This document shows positions 14,110-22,518 of a DNA stretch of 64,000 nt, one piece after another. Position 1 is the first letter of the stretch; the number at the start of each line of letters is the position of its first letter. The notes under the pieces are model-generated. The model did no database searches. It was given only the letters and a program-made list of their open reading frames with translations, and was not told the origin of the DNA. This DNA is from Phoma sp. XZ068 (lineage: Eukaryota > Ascomycota > Dothideomycetes > Pleosporales > Didymellaceae): positions 124,001 to 188,000 of the forward strand of contig RBKR01000015.1 in NCBI GenBank assembly GCA_004835665.1. Direction: 5' to 3'. The position numbers were made by a program, and so were the translations under genes.

Positions 14110-14410
14110 TATAAGCTATATAAGCTAAGATTACTAAGCTTAATATAAGCTGTATAAGGCCTTATATATAATCTACCTAGCTTACTTGCTAAGAGGTAAG
14201 CTTGTTATATAACCTATAATAAAACTATACTATAACTATACTATATAGAAAGCCCTATATAATTATTATATTAAAGCTATTAGTATCTATAGTTATTAGT
14301 ATTCTAGTTAGCTAGTTATAAGTAAATTATAATAGTTATCTAGTATATTAATAGCTTAGTATACTTTAAGGTACTTTATAGATAGCTATAGCATATTACT
14401 ATAAAAGATT
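14110..14410 (+). repeat. RIP-mutated copy of repeat R2
   Basis: The sequence aligns colinearly with an ordinary-composition copy at about 18098-18380. Anchors include AAGCTxxATAA, GTAAGCT, AATAAAACT and AGTTATAAGTA. Almost all differences are T here against C there, or A here against G there. The element type is unknown. Confidence 0.7.
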
Positions 14411-14739
14411 TATATCTTATTTAAGAGCTTAAAGTATAAGCTATACCTATGCTTTCTAAGATATATTAATAATAGGTTATTATTAAGATATTAGTATAGA
14501 GAGAGTACTTTAGTAAGAGCTGTTATAAACCTTAGGAAGGGGTACAGTAGAAGATAAGGAAGAAATTAATAATACTTAAAGAGTTAACTGCAGGCCTTTA
14601 AGAAGGTTAGTATTAAAGACTAATAATAATTACTCTGCTTGTTCTAAAAGACTTAGCAGAACACTACTTTAGAATATATTATATATATTCTAGAGAATCC
14701 TATAATATTCTATAATATACTATTTTAGAATAATATTAG

Positions 14740-15010
14740 AATAATAGAATAAGTATAGAACACTCTTAGTATATAGCACTTAGAAATATAACCCTTATAG
14801 TTTATATTTAACCTAATAAATTAACTTTATTATTAGAATCTTAATATAACTCTTAAGATAGATAGATTATATCTATACTTCTTATTATTACCTATAGCTA
14901 TTATAGTATTTTACTAGGCAACTATACCCCCTCTCTAATAAGCTACTTATAAATATATTTATCTCTAAGAACTAACTAGAACAAGTATATAAGCTTTGCT
15001 TAGTATAACT
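14740..15010 (+). repeat. LTR-like copy D
   Basis: A further same-strand copy of the relic-3 LTR: it shares the opening of copy B (AGTATATAG, TTTATATTTAACCTAAT) and the closing AAGCTTTGCTTAGTATAAC. No internal element sequence follows before the island ends, so it is probably a solo or truncated LTR. Confidence 0.68.
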
Positions 15011-15249
15011 TTAACAAGAGCTTAGTAAAAGTAGCTTACTTACCTAGTAGCTTGCTTGCCTATAGAGTATATTAATTAGTAATAGCTACTAATTATATAA
15101 TATTAATATATACCTAATATAATATATTATCTAGAATAGTTTTTTAAGAGTTTATTATATAAGAATATACTAATTATAAGCTAGAAGTAGAATAATATTA
15201 TTAAAAGTATTAAAAGCTTATTTATATACTAGTAATCTTAACTAAACTA

Positions 15250-15883
15250 GCTAGGTTGCTTTATACTCTATGCAATAGCATCTTAAGTCCTTGCAGGGCT
15301 TAATAGTTCTATGTAGCGCAGCTAAAATTGTCTGCAAGCTAGTAGGGACGTGAATACACCTAATTAGAGGAGCAAAGTAAATAGAGGCTGGAATTCTATT
15401 AAGACTTGATGCTAAGGTAACTGGAACTTTTAGTCCCTCTTTAAGGCCTTCCTACATTTAGTAATTGTACTATTCTATAGAGTTTTTATGGAGATATGAA
15501 TATGGCTCAAAATATTAACTATCTTACCTTACGTCCTTAAGTAGTGGCTCTCGAGTGTGGCTATGGCCGATCTTTTGTAGGTCTTTGGTGCTGATGCAGC
15601 CGCCCGAGCCAGAATTTAGCCAGCATCGGATGATGGTTCTATGCGTATCTGACATTTCAATCGCCGAGACTGAGTGAAGCTCTTGGAGCGACGTGGCAAA
15701 TTAGCTATGATACCTTTTCGAAAAGTGTCTTCGAAGGAACAATTCTTTCCAGACTACGCTTTATTGATTTCAATTACGTAAGCTGAGGAGTCCGTAGCAA
15801 CTTCCAAAACGTACGACATACAGACCATGGCTGGGAAATTCCAGCTGCGCCATGCTAGGTCATCACATCCGAGGCCATGGTCC
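15250..15883. other. Transition from AT-rich island to genic DNA
   Basis: Composition rises in steps: residual AT-rich motifs persist to about 15.55 kb, after which normal codon-like composition begins. No gene, terminal repeat or target-site duplication is recognisable at the border. The 3' end of the GST gene follows at 15884. Confidence 0.7.
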
Positions 15884-16702
15884 CTATATCACCGAGCTTG
15901 CTGGCCCATACTTCTTCCAAGACTCTCTGCTAGAGACCAGTTCCCACCACTTCCTCAGGTTTGGTCGGCTGGTGATGAGCCCCGATTCACCTGTTTTCAG
16001 GATGTATGCAACCATTGGCATGAAGAAGATATCGACGATCGTGAAGTCGTCTCCAGCCATGTATGCCTGCTTGGCAAGTACTGCTTTCTCGAAAACATCT
16101 AGCTTTGCGCCCAAAGCTGTGCTCAATTTGAGTACGGTAGCTTCATCGGGCTCACCTCCCCCGAACATGCTGTCCAGACTTGTCAGTGTTTCAGAGTTTG
16201 GGTTAAAAGTAGGATGTCTCACGGTTTAAAGATGATCTCCGAAATAAGACTGCTGGCTTGGTGATCAAAGTCCCCCATCTCGACATTTACCCACTGCTCG
16301 AACAAGGCCATCTGCTTGAGGTCTGATAGATCTGGGATGAGCTTACTTCCCTGATCGTCATATTTCTTTGCCAGGTAACGAGAGATTGCACGTGATTCTG
16401 GTCACACTCTTAGCCTTTGTATTGCGATCAACATTTTACTTGTATTGCTCACCATAGAGTGTGAAGTCTCCATCTTCAAGAATTGGAATCTGACCCCATG
16501 GTTGTTTCGCAAGGTGTGCTGGAAGCTGCTTCTATTAGTTTGTGGATCGTCTTTAGCGTCATGAGATTGTAATTGCCTTGTGTTCGCCCTTCACAATATC
16601 AGGTTGCTCGAACTCGAAGTTTTCAATATCCTTCTCAGCAAGAGTTAAGAGCACCTTTAAGGTACATGTTGATTGAGGCGACCCAATAAGACGGAGGCCC
16701 AT
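15884..16702 (-). CDS. Glutathione S-transferase (fungal phi/theta-like)
   Basis: A cytosolic GST, predicted to conjugate glutathione to electrophiles. Four exons (16577-16702, 16453-16531, 16223-16397, 15884-16169) sum to 666 nt, giving 221 aa, the usual size. The N-terminal thioredoxin-like domain has GSPQSTCT with the likely catalytic Ser11, KQPWGQIP (cis-Pro) and ESRAISRYL for glutathione binding. The C-terminal domain has the FKPMFG and DDFTIVDI signatures. The start at 16702 gives the standard N terminus MGLRLIG; upstream in-frame sequence is not GST-like. Introns 2 and 3 are GT-AG. Intron 1 (16532-16576) begins GC, and only this choice joins KGEHK to KQLPAHL correctly. It sits 0.6 kb from the degraded island yet is undamaged. 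It is divergent from the DUF1857 gene. Confidence 0.9.
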
Positions 16703-17182
16703 GGTTGCAGTCAGGATAATGATGGGGATTGTGCAATGTTTGCAAGGGCGAGACAGAACTTTAAATATAAAACACTGACACAGAGGGAGAGAGTGTATCC
16801 TGTATGTCAATAGTCTTAGCTAGACCCAACGATGTGAGCTGACCGTTCTTTCTCGTCCGAGACTTATATCATCACGTGATCTTCCGCAGATCTTCGGGTA
16901 AGAGTACAACACGGAATCTCTCCGGATCTACTCCGGATCCATCGGCGGGACTTTCCACGCGGAGTTATAGCTGGGATCTCGGGTACTGACGACCGGACGA
17001 AGGCCCCAGGTGTAGGTGGACAAATTGCGGATGATTGCATAAATGACAACTCATAGTCTAGAACCTTGTAGATGACAAACCAAGCGCCGGTTGCAGTTTC
17101 TGAATCTTTGAGATGGCTTTAAGAGCTCGCATTCGCTACCAGCAAGCCTAGTGCATGCATTCCTCCCTTGCTTTCACTCAGA
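16703..17182. promoter_or_regulatory. Shared intergenic region of two divergent genes
   Basis: These 480 bp separate the start codons of the GST and DUF1857 genes and must hold both promoters. There is a CGGA-rich stretch near 16920-16960, with TCTCCGGAT followed by a repeated CTCCGGATC, which could bind a zinc-cluster regulator. That is inference only. Confidence 0.4.
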
Positions 17183-17723
17183 ATGACACGCATACAACTT
17201 TCAAGCACCGTGTCCCTTAACTCAGCCTCGTCAACGGCACCCCTTCTTCTTACCGAAGCGTGGGACATTCTGGTATATAAATGCCATAACCCTCTAAAAT
17301 TCATACCGACGATATCCGCATGCGAGATTCTCGAGGAGAGCGCAACGGAGATAGTACGACGAGTCGTTTTCCGCCCAGGGACAGGTCCAGCTGGAGACAA
17401 CGCAACAGAAAGGATCTCCTTCTTTCCGCATGTAAAGGTAAGCTTGCTCTCGTATGCTCCATTGTCTTGCTGCGATGACTAAAGCTTGGTAGGTGGTTTC
17501 CCATCTTGTTGAGTCTGATAGCTACATCACAAACATGCTTTCTCAAAGCCCGGAGAGCGACGAGTTATACTTTACCATGAGCTTCGACATGAATCATCCG
17601 GATATTATAGAGGGCTCTTTAGCTGAGAGTGAAAAAAAAAGAGCATATGTAGAGCAACAGAAAGCCGCAATCTTAGCTTCCCGAGATCAGATGCAGTTAA
17701 GGGTACACACGGTAACTGCATAA
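17183..17723 (+). CDS. DUF1857 family protein (Bet v1-like fold)
   Basis: Two exons (17183-17437, 17493-17723) give 161 aa, typical for the family. Recognisable features are NPLKFIP followed by ISACEILEE near the N terminus, RRVVFRPGTGP, and the C-terminal MSFDMNHPDI segment. DUF1857 proteins are small fungal and bacterial proteins with a START/Bet v1-like ligand pocket; their substrate is unknown. The intron of 55 nt has a good TGACTAA branch site and joins HVK to VVSHL. The first in-frame ATG (17183) lies just upstream of the conserved region. The pairing with a GST could mean co-regulation, but nothing direct shows it. Confidence 0.82.
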
Positions 17724-18097
17724 TAGTTTGTCTTGTCACAATTATACAATTCTAGTATCAAGTATCGATTACCGTCTTCCCTTGATAACTACTTACGCAA
17801 ATTGATCGCTCGTCTAAAGGAGGGTTCTACATGCTGAATGCTATGTTTCCCATGCTCTTAGAGATGTTTTGTCCCTTCTGTTGCGTCCGCTGTACCTACA
17901 ATGTCACCCTGTCGCTCAGCGCTGCCACGTATCTTTGAGCCCAACTTGCCCTCAAGGACCTAAATCTATTCCACATACTCGCTGGCTCTGTTGGCTAGCT
18001 GTGGCGTGCTCAGCATAGCCGTTAGAACATGCTGGGCAGAAAGGCTGCTGAAAATGCGGTTCCGGAGGTTCGGTTACGGAGGTTCTTGTGCCTCTGC
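17724..18097. other. Intergenic, no gene seen
   Basis: No coding frame with support. It contains two GGAGGTTCGGTTACGGAGGTTC-type half repeats near 18062-18085, directly before repeat R2. Confidence 0.5.
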
Positions 18098-18380
18098 AGC
18101 GGACATAAGCTACATAAGCTATCACTTGTGATCCACAAGGCTCACTCGCCAAGGAGTAAGCTCATCACGTAACTAGTAATAAAACTGTGCCGTAACCATG
18201 CCGCACAGGAATGCACGTGTAATTAATTACAGCCCCAAAGATGTCAGCATCTAGTTGGCCAGTTATAAGTAGATCATAACAAGCACAGACGGAAAGAAGT
18301 TTGTACAAAGTTCCGACGAGCATTAGCCCAGTAGAGAGCTTCTTATAGGCTATGAAGCTCCCTTACGTTAGAATACGAGT
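18098..18380 (+). repeat. Unmutated copy of repeat R2
   Basis: This is the normal-composition counterpart of 14110-14410. It starts in GACATAAGCTACATAAGCT, runs through an AATAAAACTGTGCCG segment and AGTTATAAGTAGATCATAAC, and ends in TATAGGCTATGAAGCTCCC. At about 280 bp it is shorter than the length usually needed for RIP, which may explain its survival. It also contains the palindrome CTTGTGATCCACAAG. The element family is not recognised; an LTR or MITE-like origin is possible. Confidence 0.68.
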
Positions 18381-18473
18381 AGCCTATAACTCTAATCACA
18401 ATGCGTGTTGTTTCCCGTGTAATGCGCGCACCATTAGATTTTTCATAGGAAACACTTGCGGAAGCTCCGACTG

Positions 18474-18505
18474 CTGCATGCATAGGCTACTGCATGCATA
18501 GGCTA
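18474..18505. repeat. Perfect 16-bp tandem duplication
   Basis: CTGCATGCATAGGCTA occurs twice in direct succession. Each copy contains the palindrome TGCATGCA. No function is evident. Confidence 0.9.
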
Positions 18506-18805
18506 TAGATACCATCTACTGGAAGTACATGGACAAGAGCTTCGATATGCGGGGAGAAATTGTTCCTGCGGAAGAATTGGGCAAGACGAGGGTGTAACTT
18601 TTCAATGAAGAGAAACGAACGTCAATGGAGCCGCTAGTGCAAATTTAGATGAAGGAATCGACGAACTGAGTTTTGATTAAGTGGGACGCTGCTGACGCGA
18701 GGAAGTAACTATCTTCCTTTCTAACGTTATTCGACTATTCAAGAATACTTAGGTTTATAAAGAGATAGCAGGAGGACTAGAAACACGTGTGCATCAGGTT
18801 TAATA

Positions 18806-19145
18806 ATGGTAGTGGTTTTAGCCATCGGCATCTTTGGCGGGCTGTTCTTGTTTCTGCTCCGCAACCAACTAAATCCCTGGGTCTCGGAGCACCCGGTTGT
18901 CCAACGCATTGCCACCGGGTCCATGGTCTCCGTTACTGTCTTCCAGGTTATCACGCCATCATTGCTGGCTGCAACGGCATGCTACGGGGCCAGGCTTGCC
19001 AGTACGACGCCGCCTAGGTCATCAACTACATAGGCGCTGCGCCGCTATCCATCTGGCTGGAGCCGGGCTCACCCGACCTAAAGCTAGACGGCTCATGGAT
19101 AGATCTGGGATGTTGCACGGTTCTCACCCTAATAGCGTATTTCTA
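18806..19145 (+). pseudogene. Membrane-protein fragment, frame broken
   Basis: From the ATG at 18806 a hydrophobic segment (IGIFGGLFLFLL) is followed by a second one (VTVFQVITPSLLAATA), then a stop at 19031-19033. A neighbouring frame immediately downstream reads INYIGAAPLSIWLEPGSPD and LDLGCCTVLTLIAYF-like sequence up to a stop near 19144. Together they look like a small integral membrane protein split by a frameshift. I do not recognise the family. The fragment converges on the tannase pseudogene, 86 bp away. It could also be a short real protein ending at 19033. Confidence 0.35.
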
Positions 19146-19231
19146 AATAATTGGAACGCATTACGCGGCAAGACTGTGTTGACGACGTCAGGAAGCGGAA
19201 AGACATCTGGGGGAGGCTATTGCGTGCCTAT

Positions 19232-21028
19232 CTAGACACATTCCCAACTGTCCGGGTCGGCCCCGTTACCGCTTCCTTTAAAGACATTCCGCTTAGGGTA
19301 TCTGCAATGTTTCCTTCTGAGACTCACTCCCTGTGATTTGTCGTCGTTGACAAATTTGGTGCCGAGTATTGATTCAGGGCCTTGTCCCTTCTCCACCCAT
19401 TCCACCAAGGCTGATAGTAAATTCTGCTGAGGATCTAATCCCGCATTACCCGCTGCAGTTTGCCCGACCATCCATGCTCCAGGCCCGTAGTAACAATGAC
19501 CCATTCCAGAAATGAGGAAGTAGCGGTAAAAGGCATCAACTGTGGATGAGTTGAGCACCATGGTGCGAGAAACGAAATTATAGTAACGCTCCGATGAGGC
19601 CGGCGGGATAAGGCCGTCCTGACGCCCATGGAAGGTGAGCAGCTTTCCACCTCTAAGCTTGAAGGCACTTAGATCAGGTTCAAACGTATCTATACCAGAG
19701 GCGTCGGCTTCCAAGATGTCAAATAAATCATCGATCCTTAGTGTTTCTGGGTCCCAAGACGAATCACTCTTTATGACATATCGTAGCCACTGGAGCGTCA
19801 ACGAGAAAACTTCACCGCCGTACATCAGATCCGGAGTCCAATCGATGCTGGGAGCTGCTTGCATGGCCGGATAGATGAGCTCGCCGTCTTGACGATGAAA
19901 AGGTGATAACAATCGGCGCACAGTACCAGCCTGTATTCCCGTCAATCAGCCGGCACCTTTCTGCGCATCAATCGCGTCGCAGATAAGGTTCTCTGGGCGA
20001 TAAAGACACAAGGACGGGTTTTCGATGATCCCATCCAGCACGCCATCAAGCCCGTCGCATTGTCGCAACATGTCGTCGTAGATCGTGGGCCAGAGGGATA
20101 ACGGAATAAACGTGGGTGAGTCTGCTGGCCCAGTGATGAGGCGAAAATTGTCAGCCCAGGCGAGAATGCCGCGCATGGCAATCCCAGGATCGCCGGCTAA
20201 GATGCCGTCGAAATCTTCAGGGAACGATTGTGCCGACTTGAATCCCTGACGACCGCCAGTCGAGCATCCTAGAAAGTAGGAATATGTATGCAAGCGTGTG
20301 TAGAATGCTCTACTGATGTCTTTGCCAATTGCCGTGGCAGTATGGATGCTGGATTAACTGTCAGCAAGAGCAAGACGAAAAGGGGGTGCGGGGAAGGAGA
20401 CCCGCGCCATGAAAAGTCAGCGAGAACCTCTACATTATTGAGAAATGACTCCGCAGTGGTTCCATTGTGTCCCTGCGTAGTTGTCAGCAGGCTCAATTCA
20501 TTTGGTGTGAGGTGGAGGCTGAGCATACAGCATTCGTGCCGATGGTTGAGAACCCGAGTCCTGCGATCGACTTACCAACAGTGTCGCCATGAACCATCGA
20601 GTTGATTCTACGTACCAGCCGCGTAATCCATGTCGTCGTACTGGATGCCTGACGTGGCATAGTTAGTAAATGATTCGGCTTGAGCTCAAAGGTCATCATG
20701 GTTTCAACCTACATCCGGATAACCCCCCATTTCCAGTGCTGAGAAATCTTCCAGACCAGTCTCGCGGCAGCCACGCCTCAACACTGATCTCAGAGCTGGT
20801 GGACGTCGTGACTTGGAAGGCTACCCGGCAGATATCCCGAGAGACAACCTGCGACCGCTGCGAGCAGTCATCTGGAAAGGTCAAGGTGGTGCCTGCTGGC
20901 ACCACTTCGGAAAACCAAATCTTCGTGTTTGGAAATATTTGAGACTGAATCGCAGTGCAATCGTTTACAAATGTGTCGTTGGACAAGAAGACAGACTGGA
21001 ATGCGTCGTACGCATAACTGAGAGACAT
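19232..21028 (-). pseudogene. Tannase/feruloyl esterase with an in-frame TGA
   Basis: An alpha/beta-hydrolase of the tannase family, which cleaves gallate or ferulate esters of plant polymers. Five exons (20713-21028, 20616-20648, 20529-20560, 20402-20472, 19232-20348) sum to 1569 nt. Catalytic Ser lies in GCSTGGRQG, Asp in FHGRQDG and His in GMGHC; the Cys residues beside Ser and His form the family's CS-D-HC pair. One TGA at 19946-19948 interrupts the frame just before LTGIQAGTV, where relatives have Cys before LTxxQ. Removing the codon as an intron is not possible. The N terminus lacks the secretion signal typical of the family, so the 5' end may also be lost. The donor of the fourth intron (GTCTCC) is weak. 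A consensus base error at one site would restore the gene. Confidence 0.85.
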
Positions 21029-21639
21029 GTTTGAGAAGCGGGCAAATCGGCATCGAGGTTAGTATGATTAATACAACGTCAGAACAAGAGAAGGTGAAGT
21101 CAAAAAACACCATTGCTTTTGAACCCGGAAGGGGTTTGCCCTATGCGACAGTGGAGAGTGAAAGATGACGGATATGAACCCACGATTGGTCATTGTGACT
21201 CATTTCCTATTCCGTGTCCGTGCGCACCTTCGTGATGTGCGCGATCGCGAAAACGCGTTAACATTCTAAACACTATGAGCTAGCTGCGGTACTTTCCGTC
21301 GGGGGGTACTTCTCGGCCACCCAAACCAGCCTTCTTCACTGCGTTTAGAGTTGAGAGTTGACAACAACAGTGTTTATTTTTGCCACTTAGTGCACATTGA
21401 TTAAAGCGTAGCATTAGCTGCTGCTACTGCTGTCTTTGCTGCTTCTTTTGTTTGAGATTTACTCGCATTTTGTTACGATCCTGAGGAACACCGAACGGAG
21501 GTCGACAATTACAAGCCAATGCGGCACGGTGGCGGCACAGTCAACCCACACAGGAAGAAGTCTTACAAGTAAGCATGAACACCAGTGTCATCAGTCATCA
21601 CTCGGTGATCGCTGGCACGAGGTCACATGGTATGATCAA

Positions 21640-21710
21640 TCTTGGCATGGTCCGTACGATCAGTGATCAGTTTGATCAGTGCTCAGTATGATCAGTATCA
21701 GTGTCCACCA
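21640..21710. repeat. TGATCAG-rich cluster
   Basis: The motif TGATCA or close variants (GATCAGT, GCTCAGT) occurs about eight times within 70 bp, including GTGATCAGTTTGATCAGTGC. It lies immediately upstream of the solo LTR-like segment and may be part of it. The function is unknown. Confidence 0.7.
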
Positions 21711-21734
21711 CACCACTGAGCATCATGCATATCT

Positions 21735-21930
21735 CCTTTGTACATAGTAACTAAGAGCACTGCCCTTATGTCATTGTGTTCAACCTCGTTAGTCAATCTT
21801 GTTATTGGAACTCAACCGCAGTCAAGACAGACAGTCTACTCTGTACTCCTTACTGTACCCTCTATCTTTGCTTGATTGGTAACCTCCGATCCTTACGAGC
21901 TTTGCTTATAGTACGACCTCAACAGTTAAA
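21735..21930 (+). repeat. Solo LTR-like segment, little mutated
   Basis: It matches LTR copies A, B and D of the AT-rich island. The clearest anchor is AAGACAGACAGTCTACTCTG followed by TACTCCTTACTGTACC. The segment CTTACGAGCTTTGCTTATAG near its end also has counterparts in each copy. Differences are mostly C here and T there. It ends in ...CCTCAACA, a plausible LTR terminus. It is shorter than the island copies by an internal gap of about 50-90 bp. Confidence 0.7.
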
Positions 21931-22518
21931 TTGTATGAGGGTATCGCGATTGAGTGGGTCGTAATAAAGTGCTTCACGTAGGGTACTGATGCTAATAGGC
22001 ATTAACAATATACTCGGAAGATTGTAATCTTGACTACGGAGATGAAATCAACACTGTATGAGGTGCCTATTTATGACTGGCCTACTAACCCTGTCACGTG
22101 CTTAGGTTGTGATCGGCCTCCGATCCCAGGTCGCAGTCCTCGTCGTAGCCGTTACAGTATTCTCCGGCTCAAAGCTGCGCGCCTCTTCCCGCTTCACAGG
22201 TCCTAGCACCTCCGCATGTTCTGAATTATCCGTAACAACTACCCTCAGTCGCCACAGTAGTTTACTAGACACCTACCAATCCTTCCAGTACCCGTGCTTA
22301 TCCGTAAGAACCACACAGAAGTACTTACGACTTTGCCGAGAGTGCAACCATGACTGCCTAAAGCCTAACGTAATTGAACAAACAATTTTCAGATCTTGTA
22401 GCTTTCCCTTTTGTCGAGACATTGTGACTATAACATTATTGAGATTGTGTTTTGGGACGGCTTGGCATCGTGAGCTACTTACTTGCGGGGGTACGTTGAG
22501 TAAAGTAGTATCCTTTAT
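21931..22518. other. Intergenic, no gene seen
   Basis: The plus-strand open frame at 22109-22525 has no recognisable domain and runs into the 3' end of the ABC transporter. I see no promoter or terminator that can be supported. Confidence 0.5.

Larger units (their letters stand above)
1..15250. other. AT-rich, RIP-degraded repeat island
   Basis: The whole interval is dominated by A and T with an excess of TA dinucleotides, and it is full of TAA and TAG in frames that otherwise translate as retrotransposon proteins. CpA-containing codons (CAA, CAG) and TGG are nearly absent, replaced by stops, which is the expected result of C-to-T change on both strands. Base composition changes to ordinary fungal values between about 15.25 and 15.55 kb. 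No living gene is visible inside. The relics described below account for most of it. This matches the AT-isochore architecture known from RIP-active Dothideomycetes; the mechanism is inferred from the mutation pattern. Confidence 0.93.

Noticed and set aside
1..15250. A reassigned genetic code explaining the many TAA/TAG in retroelement frames
   Set aside because: Genes outside the island use ordinary stops, and active-site Asp and Cys codons are also changed, which fits point mutation, not recoding.
19946..19948. Selenocysteine at the tannase TGA, because it replaces a Cys
   Set aside because: Dikarya fungi are known to lack the selenocysteine machinery, and no other selenoprotein is in the window. 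Simple loss or a base error is far more likely.
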